A stretch of DNA of 64,000 bases from CAYQUC01 sp964514215 (GTDB taxonomy: Bacteria; Pseudomonadota; Gammaproteobacteria; UBA6429; Thiohalophilaceae). Below are positions 38,036 through 45,649 of the stretch, piece after piece. Both the position numbers and the translations under genes were made by a program. Under the pieces are notes generated by a model. It saw only the letters and a program-made list of their open reading frames with translations. It was not told where the DNA came from and ran no database searches. The first letter of the stretch is position 1. Each line of letters starts with the position of its first letter. The stretch spans positions 46,249-110,248 of the forward strand of contig CAZEPW010000004.1 of assembly GCA_964514215.1 (NCBI GenBank), in the 5' to 3' direction.

Positions 38036-38070
38036 AAAAAAGACGTATGTTTAAATGCGTCTTTTTTTTT
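38036..38070 (+). terminator. Rho-independent terminator after the lipoprotein gene
   Basis: AAAAAAGACG (38036-38045) pairs with CGTCTTTTTT (38058-38067), and the T run extends to 38070. The stem ends in a clear U tract, the best terminator in the window. Confidence 0.85.
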
Positions 38071-38161
38071 ATTATTTTTTGATAAGTTAATGGGGTAATA
38101 CCAATCTAGAATAGTGGGTATATAACTTTATCTAGATTTACTCAAATAAATAGGAATCACT

Positions 38162-38461
38162 ATGGCGATTGAACGGCTTGTGGGTTTATTTGTAACAGAC
38201 GATGATTTGTATCAACAATATCGTGAAGCCATGTTACCAATTTTAAAACAACACGGCGGTGGTTTTGGTTATGATTTTAAAATAGAAAAAGTATTGAAAA
38301 GTGAAGTTGATGAACAAATTAATCGCGTGTTTACTATTTATTTTGACAATGAAGATTCTATGAATACTTTTTTTAGCAATGAAAAATATTTAGAAATTCG
38401 TCAACAATATTATGAGCCTGCAGTATCGGCAACCACGATTATAGCAAAATATCAACGTTAA
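38162..38461 (+). CDS. DUF1330 family small protein
   Basis: A 99-residue protein with the ferredoxin-like (dimeric alpha/beta barrel) pattern of DUF1330: a first strand RLVGLFVTDDDLYQQYREAM, GGGFGYDF in the middle, and FTIYFDNEDSMNTFFSNEKY at the end of the conserved part. The family has no clear function; relatives include antibiotic-biosynthesis monooxygenase-like folds. It lies between the lipoprotein terminator and the TfoX-like gene, 13 bases upstream of the latter. Confidence 0.75.
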   Translation: MAIERLVGLFVTDDDLYQQYREAMLPILKQHGGGFGYDFKIEKVLKSEVDEQINRVFTIYFDNEDSMNTFFSNEKYLEIRQQYYEPAVSATTIIAKYQR

Positions 38462-38474
38462 AATAATACTTATT

Positions 38475-38807
38475 ATGGCAAAAGTTTACTTTGATAAGTT
38501 AGTTGAGTTAGTAGCAAAGTTGGATATTGAAAACCAGCTATCGAATACCATCGAAGTTAAGCATTTTTTTAGTGGCGCAGCACTTTATGTCAACGGTACT
38601 ATATGCGTGTCATGGTCTCCTGTAGGCTTGGCTTTTAAATTACCAGAAGCTCAAGTTGAAAAATTAATTGATTCGGGTCAAGCTATTCCATTAAAATATT
38701 TTTCAAAAGGGCATATTAAAAAGGGCTATGCTTTGTTTGAGAATCCAGACGATATAAAAATCACACTATGGGAAAAATATTTTATATCTTCTGCTAAGTT
38801 AGTTTAA
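38475..38807 (+). CDS. TfoX N-terminal-domain protein
   Basis: A 110-residue protein resembling the N-terminal domain of TfoX/Sxy: KHFFSGAALYVNGTICVSWS followed by VGLAFKLPEAQVEKLI and a closing YFSKGHIKKGYALFENP. In full-length Sxy this domain sits before a helical domain and regulates competence; many bacteria have stand-alone copies of unknown role. The C-terminal Sxy domain is missing. Its stop overlaps by four bases the end of the peroxidase gene on the opposite strand. Confidence 0.7.
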   Translation: MAKVYFDKLVELVAKLDIENQLSNTIEVKHFFSGAALYVNGTICVSWSPVGLAFKLPEAQVEKLIDSGQAIPLKYFSKGHIKKGYALFENPDDIKITLWEKYFISSAKLV

Positions 38808-40405
38808 GTCGGATCAATAATTCCTTCTCCAATCATACGTAATGCAGTTAAGCTTGGAATGAAAAAATAATCTCCGCCACGCGTTTCTACAAATCTGGGT
38901 ATATTGCTGCAAAAAAATGGTGCTTTGTCACCATTGGGATCAGCTTCAATAACCATTCGCCCGTTTGCTTGGTTATTTTCATCAATTCCGTGGTTTCCTA
39001 AAATAGGATCTTTATCGCTGGCTTGCTTGAAGTCATTACCGTAGTTTATCCATTGTTGTTGTACAAACTCAAATTGACGTTTTATATTGGCGTTAATCGC
39101 CATAAAAATAATCCCATGATTACCGTCATCTTTATTCGGATCGTTAACTTTGCCATAGGGTAACCCTCGTCGTAAAATTCGTCGACGGTTTATTAATGCA
39201 CCCGGGGTATTAAAGGCATCTTTAACGCCAAACTCCAAAGAACCTCGAGGATTGGCTCGACGGGTATGTGCCGCTAGTGGACATTTAGCACCTTCAATAT
39301 CTTTGTTAAAATCAAAACCAACTAATTGACTTCGTAGCTGTAGATACTCTTGTTGTGCAGATTCTTTTTCAGTAGTTGATTTTGCATTTCTGATTTGTTG
39401 TTTCACTGCTATAAATTGCTCTGATAATTGATTAGCTTGGTCTTCGGTAGAAAATGTTGTGATTGGAGCACCATTTCGCCAACGGCCAACAAACTTAGCG
39501 GCTAAATTTTCCTCACTTTCTGAATAATCCTCTGCAGTTGTTTTTAAATAATTATTAAATGAAGCTACATTTTCATGTAGTTTTCTAAAGACCATAAAGG
39601 TACCGTTATACGATAATAGTCTAGGGTAGGGAGCCATTGGATATTCATATGCCTCGTCACGATGGCCTAAAATAAATTCTCCAGTTTCTAGTGCTTCCCA
39701 GCCGGCAATCGTTGAAGGATCATCTCCTGTTGGTTTACCTCCACCAATCACATTAGCCGGATTTGAACCAGTACCCTTAAAAAACGGATCACTTATTCCA
39801 TCGGTATAACCAAAATGTTCTTTTGGTGTTGGAATTCCATTTTTGAAAATAGCGGAAGCATCTTGATAAGGTAACGTTTCCTCAGCGTTATCGCCTCGAT
39901 GTCCCTGTAATTGCTCTACGCCATTATTAGAGTTATTTAAAAGTGTTACTAATTCTTGATAACGTTCGTTAATGGCTGCTATAGATTGACCATTGATAGA
40001 AATCCATATATCCACTTGATCTTCCGATTGCCATATTGGATCCCATTTCTCCGGGGCACTATTCAAGTCGTCACCTAAAATAGCATGGCGAGCTTTCATG
40101 CCCATGGCAAATTCATCTGGAAAACTTTGTAATGACTGTCTTGGAACGCCTAGTTTTTTTAAACCAGAATAAGTAAATGCAATATTGGTTGTTGCGAGTG
40201 GTTTTGGTATAGCATCATTTTCAGTTCCGGTGTCATCCCATTTTGCGGCGGTAGTAATGTAGTTTACCACTTGCGAGATGAATTCACGTCCCTTTGTTTC
40301 ATTATTGATTTTATAAAATACATATCGAACAACTGGAAAACCAAAGTGGCCATAACCTTTTATAATATTACCTTGGATATCGTGAAGATCTAATGATGTG
40401 CTCAT
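38804..40405 (-). CDS. DyP-type haem peroxidase
   Basis: A 533-residue peroxidase of the dye-decolourising family, larger than the compact bacterial types (about 300-350) and similar in length to the longer classes. It opens with LHDIQGNIIKGYGHFGFPVV. The haem-cavity motif HFGYTDGISDPF gives the GXXDG element with catalytic Asp202. The proximal haem ligand is His380 in CPLAAHTRRANPRG. Near the C-terminus is PFFCSNIPRFVETRGGDYFF. No signal peptide, so it is probably cytoplasmic. A clear ribosome site (AAGGACT) precedes the ATG. It is the last gene of the minus-strand cluster with two unknown proteins and a P450; likely electron or peroxide chemistry is shared by the cluster (inference). Confidence 0.92.
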   Translation of the reverse strand: MSTSLDLHDIQGNIIKGYGHFGFPVVRYVFYKINNETKGREFISQVVNYITTAAKWDDTGTENDAIPKPLATTNIAFTYSGLKKLGVPRQSLQSFPDEFAMGMKARHAILGDDLNSAPEKWDPIWQSEDQVDIWISINGQSIAAINERYQELVTLLNNSNNGVEQLQGHRGDNAEETLPYQDASAIFKNGIPTPKEHFGYTDGISDPFFKGTGSNPANVIGGGKPTGDDPSTIAGWEALETGEFILGHRDEAYEYPMAPYPRLLSYNGTFMVFRKLHENVASFNNYLKTTAEDYSESEENLAAKFVGRWRNGAPITTFSTEDQANQLSEQFIAVKQQIRNAKSTTEKESAQQEYLQLRSQLVGFDFNKDIEGAKCPLAAHTRRANPRGSLEFGVKDAFNTPGALINRRRILRRGLPYGKVNDPNKDDGNHGIIFMAINANIKRQFEFVQQQWINYGNDFKQASDKDPILGNHGIDENNQANGRMVIEADPNGDKAPFFCSNIPRFVETRGGDYFFIPSLTALRMIGEGIIDPT

Positions 40406-40442
40406 AATTGAGTCCTTGTTATTTTTTGAATTGAATTATAGT

Positions 40443-41159
40443 TTAAGCTGTGGCTTCTTTATCTGATGGTTTATCTGTGTCTGATATATTGTTTTCTTTA
40501 TCTTTTTGCAAAGTATAAAAGTCGGTTTTGTTAATGGTTTCGGTGCATGCACCTGGTTGCCATGATGGGTTTGTTACATTTTCAGGTTGTGTTTGTTTAA
40601 TAAATAAGTTAAAGGCATCTTGTAGCTGTTGAGCATTTTTATTGGTATTGAGTTTTTGATTTTTGAATACAAATTTTGAGAATTCTTGTTTAAGATAAAG
40701 CGCTTTTAATTGTTCAGGCAAGGGTTCATCATTAGCCCCAACGAAGAATAAATTATTTTTAACTTGGCATTGTTTAATATAATCAATAAAACCATCTGCA
40801 TCGGATACCTTCTCGAAAGCAACACAATATTTCCATATGTCGATTACTTGGGTTGTAATGCTTTGCCACATATTACGTAGATAGTCATCTAAATCACCAT
40901 GAAAATTGGAAGAAAAAACCAAATAGTGTGACTTTAAATGTTCTTCATCAGCAGGGCCGCCTTCGTAAAACACGTCGTTAAGAACATAAAAACGGCACAT
41001 GTATGTTTCTGGTACTTTTGCCATCGGACTGTGTTCATTTAATTGCATGTTTTGTAAATGCCAACGAGTTAATGATGAATAAGATTTATCATCTTTGACT
41101 CCATTTTTAATTGGACATAGCACAGTTAAGCCATAGGCGTTACCATTTTTATTAGGCAT
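40443..41159 (-). CDS. Unknown protein of the peroxidase/P450 cluster, copy A
   Basis: A 238-residue soluble protein preceded by a strong ribosome site (AAAGGAG). Its plan is NAYGLTVLCPIKNGVKDD, then PETYMCRFYVLNDV, then HYLVFSSNFHGDLDDYLRNM, followed by a helical second half and a charged, probably disordered C-terminal tail (NISDTDKPSDKEATA). The neighbour at 41187-41843 follows the same plan, so the two are distant paralogues. The alternating strand pattern suggests a ferredoxin-like fold related to the domains that make up DyP peroxidases, but that is inference. No catalytic motif or cofactor site is seen. It may be a structural, delivery or regulatory partner of the peroxidase or P450. 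Confidence 0.8.
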   Translation of the reverse strand: MPNKNGNAYGLTVLCPIKNGVKDDKSYSSLTRWHLQNMQLNEHSPMAKVPETYMCRFYVLNDVFYEGGPADEEHLKSHYLVFSSNFHGDLDDYLRNMWQSITTQVIDIWKYCVAFEKVSDADGFIDYIKQCQVKNNLFFVGANDEPLPEQLKALYLKQEFSKFVFKNQKLNTNKNAQQLQDAFNLFIKQTQPENVTNPSWQPGACTETINKTDFYTLQKDKENNISDTDKPSDKEATA

Positions 41160-41186
41160 GTTTGTTCTCCTTTTTGATAACGATGA

Positions 41187-41843
41187 TTATATTTGTTGTT
41201 GTAACAGTTGATGTTCTCGATTTGAAACCGCTTGCGCTGATAAGCTAACAATAGGTGCTGGTTCCATTAAACTGATGTCATTTTGTAATGTTAATAATAA
41301 TTTTTGATATTGTTCGAAAAATTCAGAGGCACTATTGTTAACCGTTTTACGGCAAAAATCCACTAAGGAAGATTTAACTTTTTGGGAAGACTTAATGTCA
41401 TTAGATGCCGCTAGTGGGTATGCTGAATAATAATGATTTGTCCAAATTTGGTTATATGTTATGTAAGAGTAAAATGGTTGTAATGGGACTGAACCGGGAT
41501 ATTTTACATTTCGATACCAAAATAAGTTTAAGCCTTCAGGAATTGATGTGTGAAATGAATCTACATATTGCTCCCAACTGCCGTTAAAATTACTAAAGAA
41601 AAACATGTAATTGTATTTTATAGTTTCTTTAGGCTGTGAAGAATCTAATCTTGGAAATTCGGATGGTTTTACTATTACCCAACGAGCATAGTGGATTAAA
41701 GACAGGGTGATTAGCCCTTTTAAATATCCACTTAAAAATGGTAGTTGTGCAGCCCAAAAAATCAGTTTATTAATCCATGCCATATACCATTTAATTGGTG
41801 TTATAACATTCATGGCATAGGCTTTGCCTGCAATATTTGACAT
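41187..41843 (-). CDS. Unknown protein of the peroxidase/P450 cluster, copy B
   Basis: A 218-residue protein with a strong ribosome site (AAGGAG). It shares with its neighbour the opening KAYAMNVITPIKWYM, the YARWVIV strand and YNYMFFFSNFNGSWEQYVDS. It differs by a hydrophobic amphipathic insert at about residues 18-52 (INKLIFWAAQLPFLSGYLKG), which may contact the membrane or a lipid substrate. The middle is unusually rich in Tyr and Trp. No known catalytic motif. Placed 42 bases after the P450 gene and 28 before copy A, it is clearly part of the same operon. The pairing with a P450 suggests handling of a hydrophobic substrate (inference). Confidence 0.8.
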   Translation of the reverse strand: MSNIAGKAYAMNVITPIKWYMAWINKLIFWAAQLPFLSGYLKGLITLSLIHYARWVIVKPSEFPRLDSSQPKETIKYNYMFFFSNFNGSWEQYVDSFHTSIPEGLNLFWYRNVKYPGSVPLQPFYSYITYNQIWTNHYYSAYPLAASNDIKSSQKVKSSLVDFCRKTVNNSASEFFEQYQKLLLTLQNDISLMEPAPIVSLSAQAVSNREHQLLQQQI

Positions 41844-41884
41844 TAAATTCTCCTTAACAGAATCATGTAGTTTAAAAGTAAATA

Positions 41885-43147
41885 TTAAGCATTGATTAAA
41901 GTCTGTTGTTTATTATCGGTAGCTGTGTTTGTTTTCTTAAATTGTTTTGGGGCATCGAACTGAACGTGTAAATGTGCAGGGAATTGGCCAATACTTTTCA
42001 TTTTACCTTGTTCACCGGCGGCTCTCGCCAAGTTATTACATTTTAGTAGTGATTTTACAATAATCGGTATTTGTACCATATTGATGTGTTCACCAAAACA
42101 GGTGTGTAATCCATAACCAAAGTGCATATATTGGTAATCTGCTCGATTCAAATTAAATGATTTTGGATTAGTAATTTTACGTCCATCGAGCATTGCTGAT
42201 TGTGTTAATGCAATCACGGTACTTCCTTTGGGAATTTTTTTTGAACGAAATGAACCTTTAGCAATGGTATAGGGTTCCAATGTGGTTCTAAATATTCCTG
42301 CTCCAAAACTATTAAAGCGTAAACTTTCTAATACAATTTTTCGAATGGTTTCGTTATCATCATTTTTAGCAGAGGATTGTGCTATTGCTAATCGTTCAGG
42401 ATGATCTAACAGGTAATCAATTACGAGTGCAGCAGCTTTAGAGGTCGTTGGAATGGCACCAATAATGATTCCTAGTAAATTATTTCTAATGTCAATGTCG
42501 GTCATACCTGGAGTATTACTGGTTTGTAATTCGAGACAGCGACCTAAGATATCATCATGTTTTTCATTGTTAAGCTTTCTATCTTGAATTAATTTATCCA
42601 AATAATCTCGAGTTTTTTTTGCCGACTGCACTGCCTTATCGTCAAACTCGGTTGAATTATCAGGATAGAATAGGTATTGAAACATAGTGCTGGTCCAATC
42701 AATTAGTTCATCGTGGCTAGGTCCCGGTATTCCCATATATAATCCAGTGAATAATACTGGAACGATTCGAGTTAACTCTTGAACTATATCCATTTGTCCA
42801 TTTGAATTAGTGACAATGGAATTAGCAAAGTCTTCTACCATAGGAACAATAATGTTATCCACATCGGTACGACGGACAACTAATCGCATGTTTGATACAT
42901 CGCGGGTATATTTAGCTGAGTTGTTCATTCCTAAAAAAAAATTACTACCATCGGTGATGATGCGCATTTTTTCAGTGTAAGTAACACCAAATATATTAGG
43001 TCTACTTAAAACTTCTTGTACGTCGATATATCGGCTTACAACAACCAGTTTTTTTAATTTCAATATTGGAATGGTATTTCTAATAATGCTAAAAATAAAC
43101 GGTAAATTATTTAGTGCCCAGTTTTTAATTTTATCAGTTAAGCTCAC
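41885..43147 (-). CDS. Cytochrome P450
   Basis: A 420-residue soluble bacterial P450 monooxygenase. The haem-binding loop is FGYGLHTCFGEH with Cys350 as thiolate ligand. The K-helix ExxR motif is ESLR (Glu274, Arg277). The I-helix reads IIGAIPTTSKAAALVIDY, where the usual acidic residue before the threonine is replaced by Pro, a feature shared with P450s that use peroxide or act on hydroperoxides. It starts with GTG at 43147 behind GGAG. It is first in the four-gene minus-strand cluster; no ferredoxin or ferredoxin reductase gene is nearby. Substrate unknown. Confidence 0.92.
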   Translation of the reverse strand: MSLTDKIKNWALNNLPFIFSIIRNTIPILKLKKLVVVSRYIDVQEVLSRPNIFGVTYTEKMRIITDGSNFFLGMNNSAKYTRDVSNMRLVVRRTDVDNIIVPMVEDFANSIVTNSNGQMDIVQELTRIVPVLFTGLYMGIPGPSHDELIDWTSTMFQYLFYPDNSTEFDDKAVQSAKKTRDYLDKLIQDRKLNNEKHDDILGRCLELQTSNTPGMTDIDIRNNLLGIIIGAIPTTSKAAALVIDYLLDHPERLAIAQSSAKNDDNETIRKIVLESLRFNSFGAGIFRTTLEPYTIAKGSFRSKKIPKGSTVIALTQSAMLDGRKITNPKSFNLNRADYQYMHFGYGLHTCFGEHINMVQIPIIVKSLLKCNNLARAAGEQGKMKSIGQFPAHLHVQFDAPKQFKKTNTATDNKQQTLINA

Positions 43148-43572
43148 ATCAATACTCCAATTATCGAAATAATATCCAATAGTTAATTCGATATAACATA
43201 TACGGGAATTAAATTTTAACGTGAGATAAATATGCTATAAAAATAAAGTATATTTATCATTTTTGTCACCTTGGAAGTATAGTCTAAAGAAATCACAATG
43301 CGATTAATACGCTGTATGGATGTGAAAATTGTAATTATTTACATTTTAGTGACTTACACATGTTGTCTCAGTTTTATGTTCGGTGGTTTTAGTTAACAGC
43401 ATAGTTAGTGTTAATTAATATAAAACCATAATTATATAAAATGATTTATTTTTTAAAGTGATTTATTTTATTTTAAATAAATCATTTGCTTATAACTGCG
43501 GCTCAGATAAATTAGTGTTATTGAACTAGAGTTAATACTAGAGAATAAAATTTAATCCTTAATAATGGAATA
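43148..43572. other. Divergent regulatory region, P450 cluster and 2-oxoacid dehydrogenase operon
   Basis: This 425-base AT-rich region separates two operons transcribed away from each other and must hold both promoters. It contains the 13-bp inverted repeat described separately at 43439-43487. I cannot pick confident -35/-10 pairs because the AT content gives many chance matches. No gene or RNA is recognised. Confidence 0.6.
43439..43487. repeat. 13-bp inverted repeat in the divergent region
   Basis: AAATGATTTATTT (43439-43451) and AAATAAATCATTT (43475-43487) are exact inverted copies 23 bases apart. Between them lies a third, direct partial copy (GTGATTTATTTTA). The TGATTTATT unit thus occurs three times, as expected for cooperative binding sites of a regulator. 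Composition is pure AT, so chance is possible. Confidence 0.45.
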
Positions 43573-44658
43573 TTGAAAATCGTGTTTGACCCTCATCAAT
43601 TAAAAATTCAATATACTCAGTGTCTGGATCACAATGGAAAACTTCATGGTATTTGTCGTGATTCCTCTTTAGACAAAGATTTACTTATTTCATTTTATAG
43701 CATGATGTTAGCTACTCGGGTATTTGATCAAAAATCCATTAATTTACAACGAACAGGAAAATTAGGCACCTATGCCTCTTCATTAGGACAAGAAGCTATC
43801 GGTACAGCATTAGGAAAGGCCATGTTACCGGATGATATTTTGGTTCCAACCTACCGTGATTATGCCGCCCAGTTTTCACGCGGCATTACGATGAGTGAAA
43901 TTTTATTATATTGGGGTGGTGATGAGCGTGGTATGGATTATCAACAATCCCGTCAAGATTTTCCAATATGTGTTCCTATCGCTAGCCAAACGTGTCATGC
44001 AGCCGGTATTGCTTATGCCATGAAATTACAAAATAAACCAAACGTAACAGTTTGTGTTATTGGTGATGGCGCTACTTCGAAAGGTGATTTTTATGAAGCG
44101 ATGAATGCTGCTGGTGTTTGGCAACTTCCATTGGTCTTTTTGATAAATAACAATCAATGGGCAATTTCACTGCCAAGAGAAAAGCAAACAATAACTAAAA
44201 CTTTGGCACAAAAGGCTATTTCGGCTGGTATTAGTGCACAACAGTTTGATGGTAATGATGTTATCGCTAGTTACGAGGTGTTATCACAAGCAATCGAGAA
44301 AACCCGAGCAGGTGATGGACCCTGTGTGTTGGAAGCATTAAGTTATCGATTATCCGATCACACTACTGCAGATGATGCAGGACGATACCGTTCTGCAGAA
44401 GAATTACAAAAACACTGGCAATATGATCCTTTAAGTAGATTGAAGTTGTATTTACTGACGAATAATATCATAACAACATCTGATTTAGATGAAATTCAAC
44501 TGTCATGTGAAACTCAAGTTGAACAACAAGTTGAAGTTTATTTGAATACACAAGTACAGGCACCTGAATCGATGTTTGACTACTTATATGAAAAAGTTCC
44601 TCATGCGCTAAATGAGCAACGCAATGAAGTTATTAAAAAAGGACAAGATGATGTCTGA
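43573..44658 (+). CDS. 2-oxoacid dehydrogenase E1 alpha (branched-chain type)
   Basis: A 361-residue thiamine-diphosphate enzyme subunit that decarboxylates a 2-oxoacid and acylates the lipoyl group of E2. The ThDP motif runs from IGDGATSKGDFYEAMNAAGV (GDG at 164-166) to INNNQWAIS. Other family segments are GTYASSLGQEAIGTALG and PTYRDYAAQFSRG; the phosphorylation-loop equivalent is SDHTTADDAGRYR. The frame starts with TTG at 43573 behind ATGGA; a GTG nine bases on is an alternative. E1 beta overlaps its end by eight bases. Branched-chain specificity is inferred from the nearby leucine pathway; pyruvate remains possible. Confidence 0.85.
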   Translation: MKIVFDPHQLKIQYTQCLDHNGKLHGICRDSSLDKDLLISFYSMMLATRVFDQKSINLQRTGKLGTYASSLGQEAIGTALGKAMLPDDILVPTYRDYAAQFSRGITMSEILLYWGGDERGMDYQQSRQDFPICVPIASQTCHAAGIAYAMKLQNKPNVTVCVIGDGATSKGDFYEAMNAAGVWQLPLVFLINNNQWAISLPREKQTITKTLAQKAISAGISAQQFDGNDVIASYEVLSQAIEKTRAGDGPCVLEALSYRLSDHTTADDAGRYRSAEELQKHWQYDPLSRLKLYLLTNNIITTSDLDEIQLSCETQVEQQVEVYLNTQVQAPESMFDYLYEKVPHALNEQRNEVIKKGQDDV

Positions 44659-45631
44659 CATAAATCTTGTCGAGGCGGTTAATTCAGCACTTTCATGGGA
44701 GATGTCGAATAACGACACCGTGGTTTGTTTAGGAGAAGATATTGGTATTAATGGTGGCGTATTTCGTGCAACCGATGGTCTGCAAGAAAAATTTGGTGAA
44801 CAGCGTGTTATTGATACACCATTATCTGAAACCCTAATTGCCGGTATGGCTGTTGGATTGGCTAGCCAAGGTATTCTTGCTGTAGCAGAAATACAGTTTA
44901 TGGGCTTTATTTATTCAACGTTTGAAAACATGTTAAATCATGCCAGTCGATTGCGGAATCGAACGCGAGGACGAATAACATGTCCGATGGTATTACGGGC
45001 ACCTTATGGTGGTGGAATTCATGCTCCTGAACATCATTCGGAAAGTACCGAAGCGATGTTTGCCCACATACCCGGGTTACGTGTTGTTATTCCATCATCA
45101 CCGGGGCGAGCATATGGTTTATTGCTTGCTGCGATTCGTGATCCTGATCCCGTGGTATTTTTAGAACCAAAACGTATTTATCGATTGCAAAAAGAACATA
45201 TTGACGATTCGGGACAAGCATTACCGTTAGATGTCTGTTTTACTTTAACCGAAGGTAGTGATATTACCTTGGTTAGTTGGGGGGCGATGATACACGAAAC
45301 ACTACAAGCTGCGGAACAACTTGCCTTAAAAGACATTAGTGCTGAAGTAATTGACGTTGCAACCATAAAGCCGCTTGATATGAAAACCATATTAACGTCG
45401 GTCGAAAAAACCGGGCGTTGCGTCATTATTCATGAAGCGGCACGAAATTGTGGTGTTGGTGCAGAAATTGCTGCACAGTTAGCAGAATACGGTTTAACGT
45501 ATTTGTTAGCACCGGTGCAACGTGTCACAGGGTACGACACGATTATGCCGTTATATCGACTTGAAAAATATTATATGCCCAGTACTGAACAAATTGTTTG
45601 TGCTGCAATGGCCGCTTTAGAGTATGAATGA
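44651..45631 (+). CDS. 2-oxoacid dehydrogenase E1 beta (branched-chain type)
   Basis: A 326-residue partner of E1 alpha in the alpha2-beta2 decarboxylase. Family features include VVCLGEDIGINGGVFRATDG, RVIDTPLSETLIAGMAVGLA, RAPYGGGIHAPEHHSESTEA and the C-terminal VTGYDTIMPLYRLEKYYMP. The ATG at 44651 has AAAAGGA at the correct distance and overlaps the alpha gene's stop, a sign of translational coupling. E2 follows after 18 bases. Confidence 0.88.
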   Translation: MSDINLVEAVNSALSWEMSNNDTVVCLGEDIGINGGVFRATDGLQEKFGEQRVIDTPLSETLIAGMAVGLASQGILAVAEIQFMGFIYSTFENMLNHASRLRNRTRGRITCPMVLRAPYGGGIHAPEHHSESTEAMFAHIPGLRVVIPSSPGRAYGLLLAAIRDPDPVVFLEPKRIYRLQKEHIDDSGQALPLDVCFTLTEGSDITLVSWGAMIHETLQAAEQLALKDISAEVIDVATIKPLDMKTILTSVEKTGRCVIIHEAARNCGVGAEIAAQLAEYGLTYLLAPVQRVTGYDTIMPLYRLEKYYMPSTEQIVCAAMAALEYE

Positions 45632-45649
45632 ATAATAACAGGGGTTACG

